DNA from: Stenotrophomonas sp. HITSZ_GD
Lineage (GTDB): Bacteria > Pseudomonadota > Gammaproteobacteria > Xanthomonadales > Xanthomonadaceae
Direction: 5' to 3'
Length of the DNA: 64,000 nucleotides
Assembly: GCF_029543105.1 (NCBI RefSeq)
Contig: NZ_JARQXB010000002.1
Coordinates: 124,001 to 188,000 of the forward strand
The stretch's first letter is position 1. Each line of letters starts with the position of its first letter. The notes beneath the pieces were generated by a model. That model was not told the DNA's origin and searched no databases. It saw only the letters and a list, made by a program, of their open reading frames with translations. The position numbers were made by a program, and so were the translations under genes. This document shows, one piece after another, positions 6,085 to 13,092 of the stretch.

Positions 6085-6471
6085 ATGGACGTTCGGGCGC
6101 TGGCCATAGCGCTGCTGCTGGTGAGTTGTCCCGCAGCGGCGCAGCAGGTCTATAAGTGCGTTAAGGGCAAGCAGGTTTCGTATCAGTCGGATCCGTGCGA
6201 GAACGGTCCAGCTGCCAAGGCTTGGGACGCTACGCCGGTTCCCGAGCAGTCGAACGCCGAGAAGTGGCGGCTCTATCGGATCCAACAAGAGCTTCGCCAA
6301 CGTAATGCACCCCAGCCAAGTTATGGCTGGGCTGCTTCTTCACCATCGACCACGTCCGCGTGCGAGAGTGTCAAAGCGCAGCGTGACGCAGCTTATGCCC
6401 AAGTAGGCCTGAAGCGATCTTTCGAGTTTTCGAGCTATTGGGATAACAGGGTTCAGCAAGCCTGTAAGTAG
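6085..6471 (+). CDS. Secreted Cys-containing accessory protein (DUF4124-like N-terminus)
   Basis: 128 residues with a signal peptide (ALAIALLLVSCPAAAQQ). The start VYKCVKGKQVSYQSDPC resembles the DUF4124 pattern VYKCVD-x-G-x-xYQ-x-PC. The C-terminal 37 residues (from ACESVKAQRD to WDNRVQQACK) match the chromosomal protein at 50841-51239 at 25 of 37 positions by eye. It follows zot and is AT-richer than the core phage genes, so is probably acquired host-derived cargo. Periplasmic role unknown. Confidence 0.75.
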   Translation: MDVRALAIALLLVSCPAAAQQVYKCVKGKQVSYQSDPCENGPAAKAWDATPVPEQSNAEKWRLYRIQQELRQRNAPQPSYGWAASSPSTTSACESVKAQRDAAYAQVGLKRSFEFSSYWDNRVQQACK

Positions 6472-6487
6472 GAATGAGAACGCCCCG

Positions 6488-7270
6488 ATGAGTGAATTTT
6501 TGAAAGATGTGTTCGCGGTTCTGGGCTATATCGGCCTTCCCATTTTTGCTGTTGGAGCCTTCCTGAAGTTATGGGGTGAGAAGTGGCTTGAGAGTCACTT
6601 CAGTACTGCAAGGGACAGTCTTAATAGGGCGCATGACGTACAACTTGCTGAGCTTGAGCGACGCCATACTTTTCTTTTGGAGGAGCTTAGGGCGTCGCTC
6701 ACACGCGATTTCGACCGTAGATCGCGAGTCCATCAGTTGGAGTTCGAGGCAGTTCCTAAAGCTTGGGAGCTGACTCGAACCGCGTTTTATGAGGCGCGGC
6801 GGACACTCTCAGCATTCCAAAGTTACGATCAGATCAGCTCGCTTACTTCCGAAGAGCGGGATGAGTTTTTGACGGAACATGGAATACCAAAGTGGGATCG
6901 GCGCTTCATCGATGAAAGTGAGGATCCGGATCGAGCTTGGGTAGATGTTCGCAACCGGCGTGATTTGCGAAATGCCAAAGCCGCATGTGGAGAGGCAACG
7001 CGGTATGTGGGTAGATATGCGATTCTTCTAAATGATCAGACCAAAGAGTCGTTTAATACTCTCTTGGAGTGCATGTGGAAAGCGTTGGTCGAGTACTCGA
7101 TTGCTCTTGATTACAGGCGAATGAAAATTCCTCCCGAAGGGAATGAGAAGGCGCGGGAGCTATTCGAGGAGAGAGGCGATTCAATGTTGAGCGCTCTTGA
7201 GCGGTCCGTGCGAACGATTTTGATTTCTGGGGGTGGAGGGGGCACGCCCCCTCCGCCTACGACTCCTTAA
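6488..7270 (+). CDS. Membrane-anchored helical protein, prophage accessory gene
   Basis: 260 residues, AT-richer than its neighbours. An N-terminal membrane anchor (about 8-29, VFAVLGYIGLPIFAVGAFLKLW) is followed by a long charged helical region (to ~90) that could be coiled coil, a globular helical part, and a low-complexity Gly/Pro tail (GGGGGTPPPPTTP) whose DNA forms a GC hairpin. It does not resemble a known structural inovirus protein. Accessory genes at this end of inovirus prophages often alter host surface or exclude other phages; that role is only a suggestion here. Confidence 0.6.
   Translation: MSEFLKDVFAVLGYIGLPIFAVGAFLKLWGEKWLESHFSTARDSLNRAHDVQLAELERRHTFLLEELRASLTRDFDRRSRVHQLEFEAVPKAWELTRTAFYEARRTLSAFQSYDQISSLTSEERDEFLTEHGIPKWDRRFIDESEDPDRAWVDVRNRRDLRNAKAACGEATRYVGRYAILLNDQTKESFNTLLECMWKALVEYSIALDYRRMKIPPEGNEKARELFEERGDSMLSALERSVRTILISGGGGGTPPPPTTP
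7235..7254. terminator. GC hairpin between convergent phage genes
   Basis: GGAGGGGG (7235-7242), loop CACG, CCCCCTCC (7247-7254), inside the last codons of the 6488 gene and just past the end of the convergent DUF3653 gene (7267). It resembles the stem of the coat-gene terminator but lacks a U-tract; possible bidirectional stop. Confidence 0.4.
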
Positions 7271-7617
7271 CCAGCCCGCCCGAAGTGGCGCTCTCGCCAG
7301 TCGCCCAACTCTACGACGACGACTTTTACCATCGACTGCTGACGCGCTCTTCGAGCAGCGTTTCGGGTGCGGGCAGCGTCTCGAAGGTCAGCAGCCTCGG
7401 TACGCCACAGCAGTCCACGCAGCCGGCGCTCGGAGAAGCGTTCGCCAGTGGGCGCCACCAGCTCGCGCCCGGCAAGCCGCCACCCAGCCCAAGGCCCTGA
7501 CAGTTCGACATGGTTGTCCACGACGCGGCGGTAGACGTCATGGGCGCAGGCATTGGGGCACGGCTTGCCGGCATCCCAGCATGGCGGGCGACGGTCGATG
7601 TTGTAGGTGTTGGTCAC
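7267..7617 (-). CDS. Inovirus DUF3653-type protein
   Basis: 116 residues. GTG start at 7617 with AAGGAG (7631-7626) eight nucleotides upstream. The core IDRRPPCWDAGKPCPNACA, then GPWAGWRLAGRELVAP-GER, is the signature I recall for DUF3653, found in Xanthomonadales filamentous phages. It carries three Cys in a CW-x4-PC-x3-CA cluster that may bind metal, and an Arg-rich helical C-terminus, so a nucleic-acid-binding or regulatory role is plausible. In the excised circle its start would overlap the repressor stop (GTGA), making it the second gene of the lysogeny operon. In the integrated state the repressor is 7 kb away, leaving it without that upstream promoter. Confidence 0.8.
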   Translation of the reverse strand: MTNTYNIDRRPPCWDAGKPCPNACAHDVYRRVVDNHVELSGPWAGWRLAGRELVAPTGERFSERRLRGLLWRTEAADLRDAARTRNAARRARQQSMVKVVVVELGDWRERHFGRAG

Positions 7618-7714
7618 GCGGCGATCTCCTTATCGGTGGGTCGCCGGGTGGGCAGGCAAGTCTTGATCCAGAGCCAAATCCAGCGCAGGCGAGCCGTAGC
7701 TCCGGCCGCAAGCG

Positions 7715-7742
7715 ACTTCGCATAATGTATATTATGTCGCTA
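7715..7742 (+). other. dif site / right attachment junction
   Basis: XerC arm ACTTCGCATAA (7715-7725), spacer TGTATA (7726-7731), XerD arm TTATGTCGCTA (7732-7742). Arms and spacer match the E. coli dif core GCGCATAATGTATATTATGT closely. It is the only complete dif in the window and should be the functional chromosome-dimer resolution site after integration. Confidence 0.9.
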
Positions 7743-7850
7743 CCGATGCGAGCGGCTCGCTGGGTGGCTGTCGGCGCCCCCCTAACTTTGTCCCGATGAG
7801 TGCAACCTGTCGCCATCGCCAATCAGCGAATCCACTGTCGGCCTGGGCGG

Positions 7851-8480
7851 CTACGACGCGGCGGGTGCACAGTGGCTGTCCCATTGACTCATAAGTTGCT
7901 CGATGCCTTCGAGGTCAGCCAGTAGATCGGCGGAGCGCGACATCATCAGGTCGCGCTCGGCCGGTGTCATCGCGGCGGGGTTGCTGGTGATCAACGCGGG
8001 AGCGGCGGCGCGTGTTTGCTTTTCCAGCAGGGCTTGGGCCTGCTGGCTAATCAATTGCTGTTGGGCAGAGATTCCTGCATAGCACTGCACTTCGGCATAG
8101 TCCATGTGCCCCAGCGCGCCAGTATCCCGGGCGGTCGTCCAGGCGGTGTCGGACAAAGCTGCCCACTCCAGGCGGTATTGCAAGTGATCGTCCCCCGGCA
8201 CCTCCCCGGCTTGACGAAGGGCCACCAGCACTCCCAGGTTCTTCCGCATGCGCGACTGATCTGCCCGCACGCTACCAGCGTTCTCCTTTACCAGTTCTCG
8301 ATTCTCCCTGATCTCGCGCTCGATATTCCCGCGCGCTTCAGCCACCAAAGCACGGTGATGGTATGCCTCCACCAGGGATTCCAAGCTCAACGCAATGAGC
8401 AAGCCAATGCTGACGATGGCCAGATGGATGAAGAATTGCCGCCACGTGGTGACGGCATGATCGGGCGCATGCACATGCAT
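7851..8480 (-). CDS. Single-pass membrane protein, coiled-coil periplasmic domain
   Basis: 209 residues from the ATG at 8480, chosen because AGGAAG lies five nucleotides upstream; the frame opens further back to 8561. A transmembrane segment near 18-36 (FFIHLAIVSIGLLIALSLE) is followed by charged helices (EARGNIEREIRENRELVKE) and a mostly helical remainder. The N-terminus HAPDHAVTTWRQFFIHLAIVSIGLLIALSLES resembles a family of unnamed Xanthomonadales membrane proteins with the pattern W(R/K)xFxxxxxIVxIGxLIALxLE. Function unknown. Confidence 0.65.
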   Translation of the reverse strand: MHVHAPDHAVTTWRQFFIHLAIVSIGLLIALSLESLVEAYHHRALVAEARGNIEREIRENRELVKENAGSVRADQSRMRKNLGVLVALRQAGEVPGDDHLQYRLEWAALSDTAWTTARDTGALGHMDYAEVQCYAGISAQQQLISQQAQALLEKQTRAAAPALITSNPAAMTPAERDLMMSRSADLLADLEGIEQLMSQWDSHCAPAAS

Positions 8481-8687
8481 GGCGTCTTCCTGGGGGAGAT
8501 CGAGCGAAAGGTCGGATTCCGGCTGGGAGAGCGCCGGACCGGCCACAACCATCACCCCCAATGGACTTATCTCACCACAGCAAGAACGTTAGAGGAAAGG
8601 CAACATCGCGCAAGAGCTCTTGGCGGCAATCGCATATTCCTTGAAGCGTTCCGGCCCGGCTGGCCGCGCCACCTGCAGGGGAATTCG

Positions 8688-9173
8688 ATGACCAACCCGT
8701 CGGCCTACTACGACCTCGCCGTGGTTGTCCTGTTCACCGGCTTGATGTGGATTCCGTACACCCTGGCCTCGATCAAGCATGATGGCCTCGGCGTGGCCAT
8801 CGGGAATCGCGAGACGCTCCCAGCTCTTCCGCCCTGGGCGGGCCGCGCCAAGCGCGCCCATCTCAATGCGGTAGAGAACCTGGTGCTTTTCGCACCGGCA
8901 TTACTGGGCGCACTGGCCGTGGACGCCAATGCCCAAGCCGTGGCGCAGGCTACCCATGTCTACGTGGGCGCGCGCGTCGTCCATTACCTCGCCTATGTGG
9001 CAGGGATCCATTCCGATGCGATGGTCATCCCCATGTCGGCAATTACCGCCGTGCTAATCCCTTCCGTCGCGCTGAAGCGCACCCGGCTGCGCACGACCAC
9101 CGACGTAGTGGTGCCTGCGCTTACGCGACGGAAGTCCCAGGCACTGTCCTATTTGGCAAATATCAATGTCTGA
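8688..9173 (+). CDS. MAPEG family membrane protein
   Basis: 161 residues starting at the ATG at 8688, with AGGGGA just upstream. N-terminal membrane helix (YYDLAVVVLFTGLMWIPYTLA), then NRETLPALPPWAGRAKRAHLNAVENLVLFAPALL, the MAPEG signature (R-x-x-R-A-H-x-N-x-x-E). A third helix region follows around AYVAGI. From GIHSDAMV onward the usual last MAPEG helix (after a GIPxxRT motif) is poorly matched and the protein runs ~25 residues longer than normal, ending in a basic tail, so a frameshifted or diverged C-terminus is possible. Substrate unknown. Confidence 0.75.
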   Translation: MTNPSAYYDLAVVVLFTGLMWIPYTLASIKHDGLGVAIGNRETLPALPPWAGRAKRAHLNAVENLVLFAPALLGALAVDANAQAVAQATHVYVGARVVHYLAYVAGIHSDAMVIPMSAITAVLIPSVALKRTRLRTTTDVVVPALTRRKSQALSYLANINV

Positions 9174-9387
9174 TGTCGACTCAACTCGGTGGTGTCTTGG
9201 GAGTGCCCGCACGTGCGAGACAGGCCGGGGAGCGATCACCAGGCAACGCGCGGTGGCAAGCCGCCGGGCGACCAGACCCGTACAGAGCAGGCGTCCCACG
9301 CGCAGCTAGGCGCGAGTATGACTGAATTTAAGCGGTGCTCGCTCGTACGACATACTTGGATGCCATGCTGCAGAATCAATCAAAAAT

Positions 9388-9777
9388 TTATGACTGTGGA
9401 CAGTAGCTTCGAACCGCCCTCTCGATGACGGACGCGCACTCACTTTTTTTTGCAACACATAACGAAGCAAACCTGAACATATCTCGCGAATCAGTTATCA
9501 CATAGTACACCCTGGCTTTCGCACTACCATCTTTTGGATCGGGGCAGGTGGATGGAAGGACAGAGATAAGCCGTACGTTAATTTGCGGGCTATTATCTCT
9601 GTCTTCAGCTCGATATCCACGAAGCTTCGCCTTCAGGTCAAGCTCCATGGCCTGGGCCACGCCGCTGTCAGCCTCACTATTAATTACGCGAGCAGAGCAT
9701 TGACTGCTCTCTGCCTCGAATGATAACGCAGCAACCGCTAGGAATAACAATTTTATCGCCCAGTCCAAAGTCTTCAT
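9388..9777 (-). CDS. Periplasmic small protein, candidate immunity protein
   Basis: 129 residues, AT-rich for this genome. Signal peptide MKTLDWAIKLLFLAVAALSFEA, then a compact domain with four Cys (SSQCSA, STCPD, SLCVAKKSEC) plus a fifth near the end (SYCPQS), which suggests disulfides in the periplasm. It starts five nucleotides after the stop of the toxin-like fragment at 9782-10114. The two-gene order (C-terminal effector domain, then small signal-bearing protein) is that of effector/immunity pairs acting in the periplasm. No sequence family recognised; role inferred from context. Confidence 0.55.
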   Translation of the reverse strand: MKTLDWAIKLLFLAVAALSFEAESSQCSARVINSEADSGVAQAMELDLKAKLRGYRAEDRDNSPQINVRLISVLPSTCPDPKDGSAKARVYYVITDSRDMFRFASLCVAKKSECASVIERAVRSYCPQS

Positions 9778-9781
9778 TGAG

Positions 9782-10114
9782 TTATTTTCCTTTGAATTCT
9801 TTGTCCAAACGTTTTGAATCTATCCTGCCATTGACTTGATAGACGCCCTTGAAAGCTCCAAGGGTGGTATTGCGAGTTGTTTCATTTGATTTAATCGCAT
9901 CGACATCCGCCGCGGTAAGACGAGTACCGGATCTATCCGCCATCACGTGGCCGGGAGTGTAACCAGGTTTTGGTGTAGCCGTGCGTCCATCTCTGCTTCC
10001 ACTCGAATCATAGCCTTCGGGGGCGCCAGCGAAATGCATGATGTCGTGCTTTGCCGCGCCGACCCAATTTGATGCGTCCGTATTGATATGGCCGTCATTT
10101 CCCCCCCGGTCCGC
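9782..10114 (-). pseudogene. Orphan C-terminal fragment of a secreted effector-like protein
   Basis: An open frame of 110 codons follows an in-frame TAG at 10115-10117; the first ATG is at 10039. Sequence before the TAG in the same frame (LPKIKPYQSAG) also looks coding, so this is probably the remnant of a larger protein. It contains GGNDGHINTDASNWV, then HDIMHFAGAPEGYD and a charged helical tail. The His-rich HDIMHF is reminiscent of the last zinc-ligand motif of M15/LAS-type peptidoglycan peptidases, but the match is weak. The adjacent signal-bearing gene at 9388 would fit as immunity protein. Confidence 0.45.
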
Positions 10115-10573
10115 CTATCCACGACTGCGTATGGCCGAGCCAGCAGATTGATACGGCTTGATCTTAGGCAGAAATGCGCAGGGCCAACAACCAGACGTTT
10201 TATCAGGTCCGGGAATCCGCCCCTGGCGCACATCGGGAACCGCTGAAAGGCATTAATAGCCGTGGGCTGTGGGGAGGGAAACTGCCATTTTTCCCTACCC
10301 CCAAAGCATCTCTCATCGTCTTCCACAGCCACCTGGCGAGTAACAGAGGGCATCAGTCCCAAGCACTCCCCTTGCGCCATCGAGAAAGATATCTGGTCGC
10401 CCGCGCGGCCCCGACGGGCTTCATTCTGGGGGAGCACGACCTCCCTCAAAAGAGGGAGCTTTCACGTCGACTATAGGGGGTAGGCCCGATCCGCATGACA
10501 CAGGACGATGACGCCCTACCGCACGACGCTAACCGCAACGGCTAGGCCAGCACCCGTCTCCTGGAGACCGTCG
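10115..10573. other. Region without a recognisable gene
   Basis: Short open frames on both strands do not resemble proteins. The left part may be decayed DNA of the effector-like fragment. The only clear structure is the hairpin at 10441-10458. The promoter of the 10574 gene must lie here, but no convincing -35/-10 pair was found. Confidence 0.5.
10441..10458. other. 7-bp hairpin upstream of the hydrolase operon
   Basis: CTCCCTC (10441-10447), AAAA loop, GAGGGAG (10452-10458), followed by CTTT. Terminator-like or leader structure; a related stem with an A-rich loop (GCTCCC...GGGAGC) occurs before wrbA near 19439-19458. Confidence 0.4.
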
Positions 10574-11554
10574 ATGTCACACACCCCGTCCGCGCTTCGC
10601 TTTACGCGCCGGCAGTTATTGCAGACCGGCACGATCCTGCTCGCCGGCAGCGCCCTGCCCGCCCTTGCTTTTCCTGCCTCCGCCAAGCCCACCACCCAAG
10701 GCCCCTTCCCCATGAGCGACAGCTACGTACAGACCCAGGACGGCGTGCAGATCTTCTACAAGGACTGGGGCCCGAAGGACGCCCAGCCCATCGTCTTCCA
10801 CCACGGCTGGCCGTTGTCCTCGGACGACTGGGACGCGCAGATGCTGTTCTTCGTCCAGCACGGCTACCGGGTCATCGCACATGATCGCCGCGGCCACGGC
10901 CGCTCCAGCCAGGTCAGCGAAGGCCACGACATGGATCACTACGCATCCGATGCCTTCGCCGTCGCCGAACACTTGGATCTGCGCAATGCGGTCCACATCG
11001 GCCACTCCACCGGCGGTGGCGAGGTAACGCGCTACGTGGCCAAGTTCGGCCAGCCGCATGGCCGCGTCGCCAAGGCGGTGTTGGTCAGCGCGGTGCCCCC
11101 GCTGATGCTCAAGACGCCGGCCAATCCGGAAGGCCTGCCGATCGAGGTGTTCGATGGCTTCCGCAAGGCCCTGGCCGACAACCGTGCGCAGTTCTTTCTC
11201 GATGTCCCCACCGGCCCGTTCTATGGCTTCAACCGACCCGGTGCCACGGCCTCGCCCGGCATCATCAACAACTGGTGGCGGCAGGGAATGATGGGCAGCG
11301 CCAAGGCCCACTACGAAGGCATCAAGGCCTTCTCCGAGACCGACATGAGCGGGGACCTGAAGGCGATCACCGTGCCCACGCTGGTATTGCATGGCGACGA
11401 TGATCAGATCGTGCCGATCGTCGCGTCCGCACCGAAGTCGGCCAAGCTGCTGAAGAACGGCACGCTCAAGGTCTACAAGGGTTACCCGCACGGCATGCTG
11501 ACCACCCATCCCGACGTCCTCAACGCCGACCTGCTGGCCTTCATCAAGGGCTGA
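10574..11554 (+). CDS. Tat-exported alpha/beta hydrolase (non-haem chloroperoxidase/perhydrolase type)
   Basis: 326 residues from the ATG at 10574 (CTGGAGACC upstream); an in-frame ATG at 10508 would bury the signal. [10 protein letters not shown] is a twin-arginine signal, with cleavage near PASA. The catalytic nucleophile is S145 in GHSTGGGE; acid and base are probably D in [11 protein letters not shown] and H in GYPHGML. The [13 protein letters not shown] and [10 protein letters not shown] segments are typical of the cofactor-free chloroperoxidase/esterase group, which hydrolyses esters or forms peracids. First gene of a closely spaced + run to 19409, 24 nt before the next gene. Confidence 0.85.
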   Translation: MSHTPSALRFTRRQLLQTGTILLAGSALPALAFPASAKPTTQGPFPMSDSYVQTQDGVQIFYKDWGPKDAQPIVFHHGWPLSSDDWDAQMLFFVQHGYRVIAHDRRGHGRSSQVSEGHDMDHYASDAFAVAEHLDLRNAVHIGHSTGGGEVTRYVAKFGQPHGRVAKAVLVSAVPPLMLKTPANPEGLPIEVFDGFRKALADNRAQFFLDVPTGPFYGFNRPGATASPGIINNWWRQGMMGSAKAHYEGIKAFSETDMSGDLKAITVPTLVLHGDDDQIVPIVASAPKSAKLLKNGTLKVYKGYPHGMLTTHPDVLNADLLAFIKG

Positions 11555-11578
11555 GCCCTACCACCGCGAGGACTCGCC

Positions 11579-12082
11579 ATGTCAGGTTCCGTACTGAGCG
11601 CGCTCACCGCTTTCCACACCCTGCTCAGCATCGTGGCGATGCTGGTCGGGGTCGTGGTCATCGCCCAACTGCTGCGGCGCGAGGCCATGGGGCGGGCTTT
11701 CTGGTGGTTCTGGTGGACCGCCATGGCCACCAGCCTCACCGGGTTCCTGTTTCCGTTCCACGGTTTCACCCCGGCGCTGGGCGTGGGCGTGCTGGCAACG
11801 CTGATCCTGCTGGTGTTGCTGCAAGCGGCAGGCAAGACGGGAAGCTCGCGCGCATGGGCCCGCGTCCATGCCATCTGCACGGTCGCCAGCGTGTACCTGC
11901 TGGTGTTCGTCGCCGTGGCGCAGGCCTTTGCCAAGATCCCGCCGCTGCACGTGCTCGCCCCCACCGGCAAGGAACCCGCCTTTGCCCTCGCGCAGGGCAT
12001 CGTGCTGCTGGTCTTCGTCGTGCTTGGCGTGGCCTCGGCCCGGCAACGCAAGGCGGCGGCCGCCACGATCGCGCATTCGTAA
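11579..12082 (+). CDS. Four-helix integral membrane protein
   Basis: 167 residues with four hydrophobic helices: around 8-30, 42-75 (WWTAMATSLTGFLFPF, then GVGVLATLILLVLL), 95-118 (ICTVASVYLLVFVAVAQAF) and 137-155. GCGAGGACTCGCC before the ATG gives a modest ribosome site. It sits between the hydrolase and the isochorismatase-like gene with 24- and 27-nt gaps, clearly in one operon. No named family recognised; it resembles small uncharacterised inner-membrane proteins found with such hydrolases. Confidence 0.7.
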   Translation: MSGSVLSALTAFHTLLSIVAMLVGVVVIAQLLRREAMGRAFWWFWWTAMATSLTGFLFPFHGFTPALGVGVLATLILLVLLQAAGKTGSSRAWARVHAICTVASVYLLVFVAVAQAFAKIPPLHVLAPTGKEPAFALAQGIVLLVFVVLGVASARQRKAAAATIAHS

Positions 12083-12109
12083 ATCCCTCCCCGCCGCCAG
12101 ACCACCCCG

Positions 12110-12760
12110 ATGCCCACCGCCCGTCCCGTCCCCGGCAGCAAACTGCTTACGCCCCACGACCATGCCCTGGTCATGATCGACTTCCAGTCGCAGATGGCAT
12201 TCGCCACGCACTCGATCGAGGCCGTGACGCTGCGCAACAATGCGGCGCTTGTCGCGCGTGCCGCCGCCAGCTTCCAGGTACCCACCATCCTGACCACCGT
12301 CGCGGAGAAGAGCTTCTCCGGGCCGATGTTCGAGGAAGTGCTGGCGCCCTTCCCGGGCCAGCCGGCCTACGATCGCACCAGCATGAACAGCTGGGAGGAT
12401 GCGCAGGTCACCGATGCGGTCAACCGCATCGGCAAGCAGCGCCTCGTGCTGGCCGGCCTGTGGACGTCGGTCTGCATCGTCGGCCCGGCGCTGTCCGCGC
12501 TGGAACAGGGCTTCGAGATCTACGTGATCGCCGATGCCTGCGGCGACGTCTCCGCCGAGGCGCACGCCCGTGCGATGGAACGCATGCTGCAGGCCGGCGC
12601 GCAGCCGATGACCTCGCTGCAGTACCTGCTCGAGTTGCAACGTGATTGGGCACGCGCGGACACCTACGGCAGCACGACCGATATTGCGCGCGCTTTGGGC
12701 GGTGCATACGGCCTGGGCGTGACCTATGCCAGGACCATGTTCAACGCGCACGGCGGATGA
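12110..12760 (+). CDS. Isochorismatase-like cysteine hydrolase (YcaC-type)
   Basis: 216 residues. Family fold with the nucleophile C122 in GLWTSVCIVGPAL and the acid D24 in ALVMIDFQSQM. The family's third residue, usually Lys, is not obvious; R89 in AYDRTSMNSW lies in that region, as in YcaC-like members. Substrates of this subgroup are mostly unknown amides or esters. Cytoplasmic. Its stop overlaps a possible ATG (12757) of the XapX frame. Confidence 0.85.
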   Translation: MPTARPVPGSKLLTPHDHALVMIDFQSQMAFATHSIEAVTLRNNAALVARAAASFQVPTILTTVAEKSFSGPMFEEVLAPFPGQPAYDRTSMNSWEDAQVTDAVNRIGKQRLVLAGLWTSVCIVGPALSALEQGFEIYVIADACGDVSAEAHARAMERMLQAGAQPMTSLQYLLELQRDWARADTYGSTTDIARALGGAYGLGVTYARTMFNAHGG

Positions 12761-12807
12761 AGCGCGATGACCGCCCGCCCCACCGGCCCGCGCGCGCTTA
12801 CGCTGCC

Positions 12808-13092
12808 ATGAAGCCTTACCTGCTTTCGCTGGCGGCTGGCTTGTTGGTCGGCGTGGTCTACGCCCTGCTGCGCGTGCGTTCGCCGGCACCGCCGATCATC
12901 GCCCTGGTCGGGTTGCTGGGCATCCTGCTGGGCGAGCAGATTCCCTCCCTGGTGCGCCAGGTATTGGAGCATCGCGGCAGCGCGACGGCGTGGTTCGGCG
13001 ACCAGGTGCGGCCGCATTGCTTCGGTCGCCTGCCCGCCGGCAACAAGGAAGCGCACCCGGGCCAGGCCGACGAGCCGGAGGAGCAGGCATGA
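12808..13092 (+). CDS. XapX domain membrane protein
   Basis: 94 residues from the ATG at 12808; an upstream ATG at 12757 in frame (ATGA overlap with the previous stop) would add 17 basic residues. MKPYLLSLAAGLLVGVVYALLRVRSPAPPIIALVGLLGILLGEQ shows the two short helices and the P-A-P-P turn of XapX/DUF1427 proteins. Usually encoded next to isochorismatase or amidohydrolase genes, as here; function not established. The hydrophilic C-terminal tail (HCFGRLPAGNKEAHPGQADEP) is variable. The stop overlaps the amidohydrolase start. Confidence 0.85.
   Translation: MKPYLLSLAAGLLVGVVYALLRVRSPAPPIIALVGLLGILLGEQIPSLVRQVLEHRGSATAWFGDQVRPHCFGRLPAGNKEAHPGQADEPEEQA

Larger units (their letters stand above)
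37..7731 (+). mobile_element. Filamentous phage (inovirus) prophage integrated at dif
   Basis: About 7.7 kb bounded by direct repeats of a dif half (37-51 and 7717-7731 are identical). It has the standard inovirus order: regulator, early small ORFs, HUH replication protein, ssDNA-binding protein, small coat proteins, major coat protein with signal peptide, terminator, adsorption protein, pVI-like protein and Zot assembly ATPase. No integrase or transposase gene is present, so it fits the class that borrows host XerC/XerD. The last ~1.2 kb of + strand genes (6.1-7.27 kb) is AT-richer and looks like accessory cargo. Whether it can still produce virions depends on the rep frame problem described at 1178-1852. 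Confidence 0.93.

Noticed and set aside
8016-8687. Long N-terminal extension of the MAPEG frame.
   Set aside because: It runs antisense to the membrane protein at 7851-8480 and has no membrane or domain features; AGGGGA before 8688 marks the start.
10174-10476. A 100-codon + strand frame before the hydrolase operon.
   Set aside because: No resemblance to a protein, no ribosome site, and it ends inside the hairpin area; treated as non-coding.
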